NCBI GenBank assembly: GCA_024280455.1
Contig: JAJRQC010000135.1
Location: 33,466-97,465 of the forward strand
Direction: 5' to 3'
DNA: 64,000 bases
DNA from: Deltaproteobacteria bacterium
GTDB lineage: Bacteria; Desulfobacterota; Desulfobulbia; Desulfobulbales; Desulfobulbaceae
The number at the start of each line of letters is the position of its first letter. Within the stretch, counting starts at the first letter, position 1. The notes beneath the pieces were generated by a model. That model made no database searches, was not told the DNA's origin, and was given only the letters and a program-made list of their open reading frames with translations. A program made the translations under genes and the position numbers. Of this stretch, positions 16,385 to 24,541 are shown piece after piece.

Positions 16385-16806
16385 GGGCCTTCACTTACAG
16401 CATTTTTGGTCCCGGCTCAAGGAGTTTTGAGTTTTGCGTTGCGGGTTATCCCAGATTCTTACTCCTGAGAGTCGAAATCCGGCGATCAAAACCCACGGTA
16501 AATTTATGCTCCTGACTTAATTCGTGGAATCATCATTTTTTGAATAGTATCCTGCCCCCGGGAGATTGTAAGTGAAAACAACATGTTGTCGCATGATCGC
16601 CCGCAGGGCGGGCTCCTACGGGCCAGATGCCTTCGTCAATAGTGAATAAATGTTAGGTTGATACCTAATCAATTGATTTTAATTCATTTCAAATGCAGGA
16701 TGAATTTACCCTGGATCAAAACCCGCTTTGTTTGAAGCATGGTGTAAAATATGGTAAGCTATTTTTTTGGTTTGCTTTTGCGGGAGAGTTATGGCTGAAG
16801 AAAATT
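16385..16806. other. 420-bp divergent intergenic region with one REP-like palindrome
   Basis: No supported gene is seen here. It contains one REP-like palindrome (16596-16618) and, at its right end, a 16-bp tandem duplication at the start of the S4-domain gene. Confidence 0.6.
16596..16618. repeat. REP-like palindrome, single copy
   Basis: The GC-rich imperfect palindrome atcgcccgcagggcggg and its ctccta tail match both arms of the larger inverted pair at 17279-17350. Confidence 0.8.
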
Positions 16807-17193
16807 ATGGCTGAAGAAAAGGTGCGGATAGATAAATGGCTGTGGGCGGCCCGGTTTTATAAGACCAGGTCATTGGCTGCAAAGGCGGTCAGTGGTGGTC
16901 ATGTCCACTTGAACGGGAGCCGGATTAAGGCTGCCCGATCGGTTCAACCGGGCGACAGTCTTGTTGTTCGACGGGGAGAACTGGAATTTACCGTCATTGT
17001 CCTGAAACTGAGCGGCAAACGTGGCCCGGCAACAGTTGCCCGGACACTCTATGAAGAGACTCCGGAGTCGATAGCCGCCCGGGAGGCGGGCCGTGAGGAA
17101 CGGCGTTTGATCCGTTCGCCGGCTTCCAGGCCGCAGGGGCGACCGGACAAGCGGGACCGCAGGAAGATACGCAAGTTTCTGCGCAAGGATTAG
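16807..17193 (+). CDS. S4-domain RNA-binding protein (Hsp15/HslR-like)
   Basis: This 128-aa basic protein has an N-terminal S4 domain: VRIDKWLWAARFYKTRSLAAKAVSGGHVHLNG (about residues 5-36), followed by the RPGD-like SVQPGDSLVVRRGE loop. The tail is strongly basic. E. coli Hsp15 has the same build and recycles 50S subunits carrying nascent chains. The start is awkward: the sequence atggctgaagaaaa occurs at 16791 and again at 16807. Only the second copy is in frame, while the GGGAGAG ribosome-binding site sits two bases before the first. The frame stays open back to 16693, but the extra residues look uncoding. Confidence 0.85.
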   Translation: MAEEKVRIDKWLWAARFYKTRSLAAKAVSGGHVHLNGSRIKAARSVQPGDSLVVRRGELEFTVIVLKLSGKRGPATVARTLYEETPESIAAREAGREERRLIRSPASRPQGRPDKRDRRKIRKFLRKD

Positions 17194-17278
17194 AAAAGAG
17201 GTATTAGCGGTGCCTTACTGAATTCCTGTCATAAAAAACAGATAGCGCGAAGACTTCGAGAAAATTTAAGACACACTG

Positions 17279-17350
17279 TAGGAGCCCGCCCCGCGGGCGA
17301 TAAAAACTCCCAAGGCATTCTGCAGAATCGCCCGCAGGGGCGGGCTCCTA
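17279..17350. repeat. Inverted pair of REP-like palindromes (BIME-like)
   Basis: Arms at 17279-17301 and 17327-17350 are reverse complements except for one inserted base, with a 25-base spacer. Each arm is itself palindromic. It lies between two + strand genes, and a third arm is at 16596-16618. The hairpin could stabilise or end the upstream transcript. Confidence 0.9.
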
Positions 17351-17410
17351 CGGTTGGAATTGGGTTGCGGGCAAGACCTGCTTTAGAGAATTAAGAGATA
17401 AGGGAAAAAT

Positions 17411-18031
17411 ATGAAAAAAGTAGAACGGGCGTTGATCAGTTTGACCGATAAATCAGGTATTGAGGACTTTGCACGGGCTATGACCGAGCTCGGGGTGGAG
17501 ATTCTTTCCACCGGTGGGACGGCGAAGAAGATGCGGGACAATGGAATTCCCGTAACCGATGTCTCCGAGTTCACCGGGTTCCCGGAGATGCTTGACGGTC
17601 GGGTCAAGACCCTGCACCCCCTGGTTCATGGCGGAATTCTCAATCAGCGTGAAAACGTGGATCATCAGCAGCAGTGTAAGGAACATGGGATTCGTGATAT
17701 TGATATCGTCGCCGTCAATCTGTATGCCTTTGAAAAAACGGTTGCCGATCCAAGCTGCAGTCTTGGAGATGCGATTGAAAATATTGATATCGGCGGCCCG
17801 ACCCTGTTGCGGGCCTCGGCCAAGAATTTCAGGGATGTAACCGTGATTGTGGACCCGGCCGATTATGCACAGGTTCTGGCCGAGATTAAAGCAACCGGCA
17901 ACACCACCCTGAAGACCCGGTTCAAGCTGGCGGTCAAGGTCTTCCAGCTGACCTCGACCTACGACACCACCATTGCCGACTGGCTGACCAAAGTGGATGT
18001 TGATACCAACCCGTATTTTTCCGGAGAGTAA
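17411..18031 (+). CDS. purH: Stand-alone IMP cyclohydrolase (N-terminal domain of PurH only)
   Basis: This 206-aa cytoplasmic enzyme closes FAICAR to IMP, the last step of purine synthesis. The whole protein corresponds to the MGS-like N-terminal domain of bifunctional Pur[80 protein letters not shown] and a C-terminal [11 protein letters not shown], where the formyltransferase domain would normally begin. A proper stop follows, and no transformylase domain is found downstream, so that step must be encoded elsewhere. purN follows after two bases, suggesting an operon. The REP pair lies just upstream. Confidence 0.9.
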   Translation: MKKVERALISLTDKSGIEDFARAMTELGVEILSTGGTAKKMRDNGIPVTDVSEFTGFPEMLDGRVKTLHPLVHGGILNQRENVDHQQQCKEHGIRDIDIVAVNLYAFEKTVADPSCSLGDAIENIDIGGPTLLRASAKNFRDVTVIVDPADYAQVLAEIKATGNTTLKTRFKLAVKVFQLTSTYDTTIADWLTKVDVDTNPYFSGE

Positions 18032-18033
18032 CC

Positions 18034-18609
18034 ATGCTCAAGATGGCGGTGCTGCTCTCCGGCAGTGGACGGACCCTGGATAATTTCCATGAACGAATCG
18101 GGGCCGGGACCCTGAACGCGGAGATCCAGGTGGTGATTTCCAATGTCGGTGACGCACTCGGTCTGGAAAAGGCCAGGCGATACGGTTACCCGGCCTTTCA
18201 TGCGGTCGGCAATAAAACGGTCAATGAAATCCTTGCCGACTATACGGTCGATCTCATTGTCCTTGCCGGCTATCTCAAGCTCTACGTGCCGCCGGAAGAA
18301 CTCAAACAGCGGGTGCTCAATATTCATCCCGCCCTGATTCCTTCCTTCTGCGGGCCCGGGTTTTACGGCCATTATGTCCATGAGGCGGTAAAAAAACGGG
18401 GTTGTCAGGTGAGCGGCTGCACGGTGCATTTTGCCAATGAAGTCTACGATGAGGGGCCGATTGTCGTCCAGCAATGCGTGACTCTTGATGATGCAGATTC
18501 GCCGGACGATATCGCAGCCAAGGTTTTTGCGGTTGAATGCGTTGCCTTTCCCGAAGCCATTAATCTGGTGGATGAGAAGGGCGTTGATTATTTCTGGAAC
18601 AGGAAGTGA
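18034..18609 (+). CDS. purN: Phosphoribosylglycinamide formyltransferase
   Basis: This 191-aa cytoplasmic enzyme uses 10-formyl-tetrahydrofolate to formylate GAR in purine synthesis. It has KMAVLLSGSGRTLDNF at the N-terminus for the phosphate-binding loop, DLIVLAGYLKLYVP, and the catalytic Asn-His in VLNIHPALIPSF (about 92-103). GCQVSGCTVHFANEVYDEGPIVVQQ follows, with the conserved His and Asp region. A GxGFYGHYVHEAV segment is a recognisable PurN variant. It is tightly packed between the IMP cyclohydrolase gene and pyrR. Formyl-THF could come from the Fhs enzyme encoded at 34890-36653. Confidence 0.93.
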   Translation: MLKMAVLLSGSGRTLDNFHERIGAGTLNAEIQVVISNVGDALGLEKARRYGYPAFHAVGNKTVNEILADYTVDLIVLAGYLKLYVPPEELKQRVLNIHPALIPSFCGPGFYGHYVHEAVKKRGCQVSGCTVHFANEVYDEGPIVVQQCVTLDDADSPDDIAAKVFAVECVAFPEAINLVDEKGVDYFWNRK

Positions 18610-18614
18610 GTGGT

Positions 18615-19154
18615 ATGGCAATGCAAACCATTATGAATGCAAGAGATATCGATCGGAGTCTGCATCGGATCAGCCTGGAGATTCTTGAGAAGAATCACGG
18701 TGTCGACGAACTGGCGATTGTCGGAATTCATACCGGCGGTGTTTTTCTGGCGGAACGGATTCGCAGGAAAATCGTTGATCATGAGCAAGTTGAACTGCCC
18801 CTGGGCCATCTTGATATCACCCTGTACCGGGATGACTGGAGTCTGATTTCCCAAAACCCTATCGTTCGCAAGACCGATATCGGTTTTGCGGTAGAGAATC
18901 GACGGGTTGTGCTGGTGGATGACGTGATTTTTACCGGCAGAACCATCCGGGCCGCCATGGATGCGATCATGGATTTCGGCCGCCCGCTGTCTATCCAGTT
19001 GGCGGTGTTGGCCGACAGGGGAGGACGCGAACTCCCCATTCAGCCCGATTATGTGGGACTCACCGTCAACGCGGATGATGGTGAACGGGTTGATGTGCTG
19101 CTTGTTGAAAAAGATGATCGGGATGAGGTCGTCCTGCTGGAAGCTGAGAAGTAG
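18615..19154 (+). CDS. pyrR: PyrR: pyrimidine operon RNA-binding regulator / uracil phosphoribosyltransferase
   Basis: This 179-aa member of the type I phosphoribosyltransferase family converts uracil plus PRPP to UMP and, in many bacteria, binds pyr mRNA to cause attenuation. IGIHTGGVFLAERI carries the pyrophosphate loop, VVLVDDVIFTGRTIRAAMDAIMDFGRP is the PRPP-binding motif (about 98-124), and LAVLADRGGRELPIQPDYVG is typical PyrR. The frame allows a GTG at 18606, but AGGA at 18601 is better spaced for the ATG at 18615 (18621 is also possible). It follows purine genes rather than pyr biosynthetic genes. No PyrR-type anti-terminator was recognised nearby. Confidence 0.92.
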   Translation: MAMQTIMNARDIDRSLHRISLEILEKNHGVDELAIVGIHTGGVFLAERIRRKIVDHEQVELPLGHLDITLYRDDWSLISQNPIVRKTDIGFAVENRRVVLVDDVIFTGRTIRAAMDAIMDFGRPLSIQLAVLADRGGRELPIQPDYVGLTVNADDGERVDVLLVEKDDRDEVVLLEAEK

Positions 19155-19155
19155 G

Positions 19156-20628
19156 ATGCCGACTTCCCCCGAACAGCAGCATAGACCACTTGATCTGGCC
19201 CATATCTGCCATCGGGTGCGGGAGAAGTCGGAGAGTTACGACCAGTATAATTTCAGCAGTAAGTTTAATGATTTCCTCAAGGCGTTTTTTGATCTGGCCC
19301 AGGAGTTTGATTCTGTAGAGGATTTTTACCGAATCTGCGTGGCGGTGCCGTTGGAAATAACCGATCTGGCCAGTGCCCTCTATCTGACCGAGGGTGAGGA
19401 AGAACGCCTGCAGCTTGTCTGTGACAGTGAACAGGGGGTGTTGAATGATCCTGTGCCGGCGGATGATACGGTCGGCCTGCAGGAGTATCCGTACGAGACC
19501 GGGGACAGTTATGTGATTCCCATCTGCAGTAAGCAACCGTCAACCGGCTCCCGATTTTCACAGATAATGCATGCTGAAGGAGAGCGCCGGACCGAGTTGT
19601 GGTGCGGAGTGAAAGGGATTTGCGGGCAGGGCAGGATTCTCGGCATGTTTGAGGTCAAGCCGCTGCAGCAACTTACGGATTCAGATAAGTTTTTCTTTGT
19701 GAAATATGTGAATCGGATAGGGTTCAATCTGGATAATCGTCTGATTGCCCGGCAGAATATTGACCACTTGAAGTTTATCAACACCCTGATCATCGATATT
19801 GAGCATAATGTCATTGTACCCAATATGTATTTTCGACATCTCTTTAATCAGCTGAAGAAAAAAATTATTGAGCTCGATAAAATAGAGGAAGATATTAAAG
19901 TTTTTGCTGATGGAGAGAACGACAACACCCGGTGCAGCAGCTGTCTCAGTCGCTGTGGTGAACTGCGCCGTGACCTGCTCGGTTATCACCGGGAGCTGGT
20001 CAAACACCATGCAAATATTACCCTTTTTCTGGAAAGCCTGTTTCGGCGGGAACATTTTGAAAAAGGCCATCTGGTCCTTCATTCCAAGCGGTGCTTTATT
20101 GAAAAAGATGTGATTCTGCCTCAGGTTGAGCATTATGCCAGCCGTCTGCGGGCGGCAAACGTCACGGTGGAACAGCCGCATAATATGCGTCAAGAGGATT
20201 TTCAGATATTGGTAGATGTCGGCCTGCTGGCGCAGGTCTATGCCAACCTTTTTTCCAATGCCGCCAAGTATACCAGGGAAATAATCGATCACCGGGGAGT
20301 GCCGCGTAAGGCTATGGCTTATGGACGGGAGATCGTCGAGAATTATCCCGAGCCAGGCAGGCGTGGTATTAAATTCAACGTTTTTACCACCGGCCCGACA
20401 CTTTCCGAGAAAGAAGGCTCTCGACTGTTCAAGGAAGGAATGCGTGGTCCGGGCAGTGACGGTATTCCTGGAACCGGACACGGTCTCTCTTTCATACGTC
20501 ACGTGATAGAGCTCCATGGCGGCACGGTCGGCTATGAGCCGACGTCTGAGGGAAATAATTTCTATTTTATACTGCCTGTCCCGCCGACGGAGTACCCTTC
20601 CTACGATCTGGTTCCGGTAAAGAAATAA
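19156..20628 (+). CDS. Histidine-kinase-like ATPase with GAF-like sensory region
   Basis: This 490-aa soluble protein begins one base after the pyrR stop, at an ATG preceded by GTAGG. Residues ~45-200 resemble a degenerate GAF-like sensor. A helical region with clustered cysteines (CSSCLSRC, near residue 265) precedes YHRELVKHHANITLFLESLF, the only plausible dimerisation/phospho-His helix. The C-terminal HATPase domain is clear, with an N-box (QVYANLFSNAAKYT, near 360) and a G2 box (GIPGTGHGLSFIRHVIELHGG). No response regulator gene is adjacent. The CxxC-type Cys group may sense metal or redox, which is inference only. Confidence 0.72.
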   Translation: MPTSPEQQHRPLDLAHICHRVREKSESYDQYNFSSKFNDFLKAFFDLAQEFDSVEDFYRICVAVPLEITDLASALYLTEGEEERLQLVCDSEQGVLNDPVPADDTVGLQEYPYETGDSYVIPICSKQPSTGSRFSQIMHAEGERRTELWCGVKGICGQGRILGMFEVKPLQQLTDSDKFFFVKYVNRIGFNLDNRLIARQNIDHLKFINTLIIDIEHNVIVPNMYFRHLFNQLKKKIIELDKIEEDIKVFADGENDNTRCSSCLSRCGELRRDLLGYHRELVKHHANITLFLESLFRREHFEKGHLVLHSKRCFIEKDVILPQVEHYASRLRAANVTVEQPHNMRQEDFQILVDVGLLAQVYANLFSNAAKYTREIIDHRGVPRKAMAYGREIVENYPEPGRRGIKFNVFTTGPTLSEKEGSRLFKEGMRGPGSDGIPGTGHGLSFIRHVIELHGGTVGYEPTSEGNNFYFILPVPPTEYPSYDLVPVKK

Positions 20629-20681
20629 TTTTTTGCTTTCTTTACGCGTTCCGACCTCGAAATTTTAATCTACCATAGAGA

Positions 20682-21779
20682 ATGAACACAGCACCGCTTA
20701 TTGTCCACACTGACTGGTCACGTTCCTGGGGCGGCCAGGAAATTCGCACATTGACCGAGTTGCGCGAAATGAAAAAACTTGGCTTTCGGGTCGGTATGAT
20801 CGTGCGCGAGGATTCGGAGCTGGCCCGCCGTGGTCGCCAGGAAGAAATACCGGTTTACTTTATAGATTTTTCCTCCAAATTCAATCTCTCAGCCTGGCGT
20901 GACCTGTTTCAATTAATCCGTAAACTTAAACCGGCAGTAGTCAATACCCACTCTTCAGAAGACTCCTGGATGGCCGGTTGTGTGGCAAAACTCTGCCGGG
21001 TCCCATTGATTATCAAGACCAGGCATGTGCTGGCCCCCATCTCCTCATCGTTCAGTTATAATATTTTTTTCGATGTTATTTTTGCCTGCAGTGAATCCAT
21101 AGGTGCACAGCTGGTCAAGCAGGGTGTGAAATCAAAAAAAATTGTGGTTCAGTCCACCGGCATTGATGAGCAGAGATTTCAGTTTTCCAGTCGTGAGCGG
21201 GCAGAGATCCGCAGCCGCTACAATATCGGCGACCAGGACATTCTAGTGGGCAATGTCGCCTTTATCCGCCACTACAAGGGGCACGAATTCATTGTCCGGA
21301 CGGCGGCAACCATGCCTGAAAAATACAAGTTTATGATTGTCGGCGGCGGCGATTCCCGTCCGCTGCTGGAGGAGGATATTGCCCGGGCCGGGGTCGAAGA
21401 TCGTTTTATCCTCACCGGCCACCGGGAAGATCCGGAGCGTTTTTTTTCAGCAATAGATATTGTCTTTTTTTCATCCTATGAAACCGAGGGCATCTCCCAG
21501 TCCTTTATTCAGGGTCTGCTCTACGGTATGCCCCTGTTAACCTGTAAAACACCCTCACTTATGGAACCTCTTGAACATGTCGGGACCTACCGGACCATCG
21601 ACTATGATGATGTGGAGGCGGCCGGTAAGGCGCTGGTTGAACTCTCCGACTGCCTTGTCCGGGATGAGGGAAACGTCGAACTGCAACGGCAGGCCATTGC
21701 CGGTAAATACGGCTTGAAAACAATGGTGGAAACCATTGTTCGGGTCTACGGTGACTATGGAGTTAGTGTTGAAAACTGA
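20682..21779 (+). CDS. Glycosyltransferase family 4 (GT-B fold), LPS-type
   Basis: This 365-aa protein has an N-terminal WGGQEIRTLTEL glycine-rich acceptor loop and a C-terminal nucleotide-sugar domain with VGNVAFIRHYKGHEFIVRT, FMIVGGGDSRPLLEE and the EX7E-like FFSSYETEGISQSFIQGLLYGMPLL (about 268-292). It is probably cytoplasmic and inner-membrane-associated, adding a sugar to LPS core or a related glycolipid. It heads the LPS block but is separated from the other transferases by the U32 gene and the mobile element. Donor and linkage are unknown. Confidence 0.87.
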   Translation: MNTAPLIVHTDWSRSWGGQEIRTLTELREMKKLGFRVGMIVREDSELARRGRQEEIPVYFIDFSSKFNLSAWRDLFQLIRKLKPAVVNTHSSEDSWMAGCVAKLCRVPLIIKTRHVLAPISSSFSYNIFFDVIFACSESIGAQLVKQGVKSKKIVVQSTGIDEQRFQFSSRERAEIRSRYNIGDQDILVGNVAFIRHYKGHEFIVRTAATMPEKYKFMIVGGGDSRPLLEEDIARAGVEDRFILTGHREDPERFFSAIDIVFFSSYETEGISQSFIQGLLYGMPLLTCKTPSLMEPLEHVGTYRTIDYDDVEAAGKALVELSDCLVRDEGNVELQRQAIAGKYGLKTMVETIVRVYGDYGVSVEN

Positions 21780-21858
21780 AATTTGCAACCCCGATAAAAC
21801 TCGGAACTCCGATAAACGAGCTTGCGAGACATTGAGACCCGGAACCGGGAATCCGCCC

Positions 21859-24114
21859 ATGGAGCTCCTCGCCCCGGCAGGTAGTTTCCCCGCCTTTGAG
21901 GCGGCCCTTGAAGCCGGAGCCGACTCAATCTATGTCGGGGTTCCCGGCTTTAATGCCCGGGCTTTGAGCAGAGATTTTACCTTTGCCGAGATCGATTCCA
22001 TGATCCGGCAGGCCCATGGGCAGGGGGTGAAGGTCTATATTGCCATGAACAGCCTGGTTAAGGAGTCGGAGCTTCCGGCAGCCCTGGATGCGTTGTCCTG
22101 TCTTGAACAGCTCCGCCCCGATGCCCTCATTCTCCAGGATCTTGGTCTGCTCTATATTGCCCGGACCTGGTTTCCAGATCTTTCCCTGCATGCCTCCACC
22201 CTGATGTCGATCCATAACTCGACAGCCGCCATGGAACTCACCAACCTTGGCGTTGAGCGGGTGGTCCTGGCCCGGGAGCTGACCATTGAAGAGATGGCGG
22301 AGATTCACCAAAAGACCGATGCTGAAATTGAGGTCTTTATCCATGGAGCCATGTGTTTCAGTTACTCCGGACTCTGCATGTTTTCCAGTTTGCACGGCGG
22401 AAAATCCAGTCTCCGCGGCCAGTGCGTGCAGCCCTGCCGCCGTCATTACTCCTGGCAGGCACCTGGAAAAACGCAGCGAGATGGGGGAAGGGAAAAAGAT
22501 ACAAAATATCTGTTTTCCATGAACGATCTCTGCGGGGTGGATTTTCTGCCTGCACTGCGCGATGCCGGGGTCAGTTGCCTGAAGATTGAAGGACGGATGA
22601 AAAGTGCCCGCTACGTTGCCAATACCGTGGCTGCCTATCGGATGGCCCTGGACAGCATGGATGAACCGGTCGAGGAGCAGGGTCGTATTCTTAACGAGGC
22701 CCATAAACTCCTGGATGAGGCTATGGCCCGCAAACGATCAAGCGGCTTCCTGCTGGCCGACAGACCCACCGGGGCAATAACTCCCCAACAGTCCGGCAAC
22801 AGCGGTCAGCTGCTCGGTCAGGTACGGGGAGTGCAGCAGGAACGGACCAGGGACGGGAAAAATCAACTGACCCTGCAGATTCGCCTGCAGGGTCAGGTCA
22901 GTGAAGGTGACCGGCTGCGGTTGCACAATGAAAAAACCGGCGAACGGATAAGTTTCACCCTTCGGTACCTGCAGATCGGGGGACAGCGACGGAAGGCCGG
23001 CAGTTCGGGGCAGAATGCACAGCTCTCCCTGGGAGCCGATCTCAAAGGGCGGAGCGGGCGAAATTTCCGGGGCAGTCTGTTTAAAGTAGATGTAGGCTCC
23101 CGTATCGTTGCCGAGCGGACCGGCCGCAAGAGAAGCAAAAAGCTTTCCGGGCGCAAGATCTTTGCCGACACACGCAAGGTAGAGGAGATTCTCAATCATC
23201 TTTCCTGGAAGCGGGGCGATGGCAAAGCAAAGCATTCCGCACGGAGAAAGGGTGCACCTGAGGATAGCAGGGCCGGGCGCCGCGGCAGCAGAAAAGAACT
23301 GCCCTGGTGGGTGGCTGTTTCGGCAGTGGCTGATGTACGGCAGCGGTTACCGGTGCGGGCGGCTCGTATTCTCCTGCCGTTGACCCGGGACAATATGCGC
23401 AGCCTTGACCAACTGGGAGCAAAAATAAAAAAGTACCGGGGCCGGATTATATGGCGTCTGCCACCCATCATCCATGAGGCGGATCTTGACTGGTATGTGG
23501 AGCAGGTAAGGCAGCTGGCCACAACCGGCTACAGCCGTTTTGAGCTTGGTCACTGCAGCCAGTACGGCTTGTTTACATCCCTGCAGGACGGGAAGCACCA
23601 GCAGCGGCTTGAGCTGTACGGTCAGTACAGTCTGAACCTCTTGAATTCTGCTGCCCTGCATGCGGCCGGTCATTTAGGCTTTCAGGGTGGGTTATTTTCC
23701 CTTGAAACCGAGGCGGAAAACCTTACCGCTGCAATTTCGCATTTCAAGTGGCAGCGGGGAAGAGGTCGGCCGCAGCAACGGATGAAGCTGGGGCTCTATG
23801 TCTACGGGCGCCCGCCGTTGTTTACGGCCCGTCTGGACAGTGATCAGTACAATTACCGCCGGCAGATAGTCAGCCCTAAAGATGAACAGTACACCCTGGA
23901 GCATACGAATGGCCTTACCCTGGCCAGGTCTACCCTGCCGTTTTCTCTGCTCAGGTGGCAACGGGAACTTACGACTATGGGACTTGATTACCTGCTGCTT
24001 GACCTCACCGGCGGTCCGATTCGGAAAGAGGCGGCAGCGGCGAGTGCGCTTCTGGCCGGTGGCGGCAAGCGGATACCGGTCCTGTCGGGAAATTTTCAGG
24101 GCACACTGGTATAG
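21859..24114 (+). CDS. U32 family protein, RlhA-like (probable RNA hydroxylation factor)
   Basis: Starting at MELLAPAGSF, this 751-aa protein has the U32 fold (DSIYVGVPGFNAR, VERVVLARELTIEEM) and the family signature EVFIHGAMCFSYSGLCMFSSLHGGKSS followed by RGQCVQPCR (about 155-195), whose cysteines probably bind an iron-sulfur cluster. A second, DUF3656-like domain follows, as in E. coli RlhA, which modifies 23S rRNA C2501. A very basic insert (RKRSKK...KHSARRKG, about 425-485) is unusual. The frame is open upstream to 21736, overlapping the previous gene, but homology begins at 21859. The transposon-like element copy 2 begins directly after the stop codon. Confidence 0.87.
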   Translation: MELLAPAGSFPAFEAALEAGADSIYVGVPGFNARALSRDFTFAEIDSMIRQAHGQGVKVYIAMNSLVKESELPAALDALSCLEQLRPDALILQDLGLLYIARTWFPDLSLHASTLMSIHNSTAAMELTNLGVERVVLARELTIEEMAEIHQKTDAEIEVFIHGAMCFSYSGLCMFSSLHGGKSSLRGQCVQPCRRHYSWQAPGKTQRDGGREKDTKYLFSMNDLCGVDFLPALRDAGVSCLKIEGRMKSARYVANTVAAYRMALDSMDEPVEEQGRILNEAHKLLDEAMARKRSSGFLLADRPTGAITPQQSGNSGQLLGQVRGVQQERTRDGKNQLTLQIRLQGQVSEGDRLRLHNEKTGERISFTLRYLQIGGQRRKAGSSGQNAQLSLGADLKGRSGRNFRGSLFKVDVGSRIVAERTGRKRSKKLSGRKIFADTRKVEEILNHLSWKRGDGKAKHSARRKGAPEDSRAGRRGSRKELPWWVAVSAVADVRQRLPVRAARILLPLTRDNMRSLDQLGAKIKKYRGRIIWRLPPIIHEADLDWYVEQVRQLATTGYSRFELGHCSQYGLFTSLQDGKHQQRLELYGQYSLNLLNSAALHAAGHLGFQGGLFSLETEAENLTAAISHFKWQRGRGRPQQRMKLGLYVYGRPPLFTARLDSDQYNYRRQIVSPKDEQYTLEHTNGLTLARSTLPFSLLRWQRELTTMGLDYLLLDLTGGPIRKEAAAASALLAGGGKRIPVLSGNFQGTLV

Positions 24115-24121
24115 CCTGTGC

Positions 24122-24421
24122 GTAACCGTTCACCAAAGAGCAACTAAGATTGATAAACCCATACTTGTAAGTGTTTACCAGATAAGCGCAGACTTCGGAT
24201 AAGCGCAGACTTCGGATAAGCGCAGACTTCGGATAAGCGCAGACTTCGGATAAGCGCAGACTTCGGATAAGCGCAGACTTCGGTGTTCCATATTCGTTTA
24301 GATAAGCGTAGACTTCGAGCAGGCCGACGAATCAGATAAGCGCAGCGAAGCGGAGACTTCGATAGCTTGCCTATGTGAGGAGGCCTGATCGAACGAAGAG
24401 GGGGTGCTGGTGAACGCTTAC
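24122..24421. mobile_element. Non-autonomous inverted-repeat element, copy 2 (300 bp)
   Basis: The ends gtaaccgttcacca (24122-24135) and the reverse complement of 24408-24421 (gtaagcgttcacca) match at 13 of 14 positions. A perfect 8-bp direct repeat, gcctgtgc, flanks it at 24114-24121 and 24422-24429. It is closely similar to copy 1 over both flanks but 101 bp longer: three extra 17-bp units and a ~52-bp segment at 24283-24334, less two G residues. The target site begins at the last base of the U32 gene stop codon, so that gene is intact. No transposase is encoded. Confidence 0.9.
24181..24282 (+). repeat. 17-bp tandem array, six units, inside element copy 2
   Basis: Six identical contiguous units of gataagcgcagacttcg occupy 24181-24282. 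A variant unit occurs again at about 24301, separated by unique sequence, and an extended variant at 24335. The motif gtaagtgtttacca, like the element termini, directly precedes the array (24167-24180). Confidence 0.95.
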
Positions 24422-24541
24422 GCCTGTGCAGGCTTGCTGCGCTTGACAAAGCAGAATCGGTTGGCTACTACTAATCGATTTGCAGCTGGAGTTTTGTTTT
24501 TTTATTTTTTTTAATGTAAGGGAAGAAACAGGCCGGAATCA

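Larger units (their letters stand above)
24115..24541. other. 427-bp intergenic region: element copy 2 and msbA leader
   Basis: No gene is seen. Most of it is the element at 24122-24421. The remaining ~120 bases before msbA are T-rich and hold its ribosome-binding region. Confidence 0.7.
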
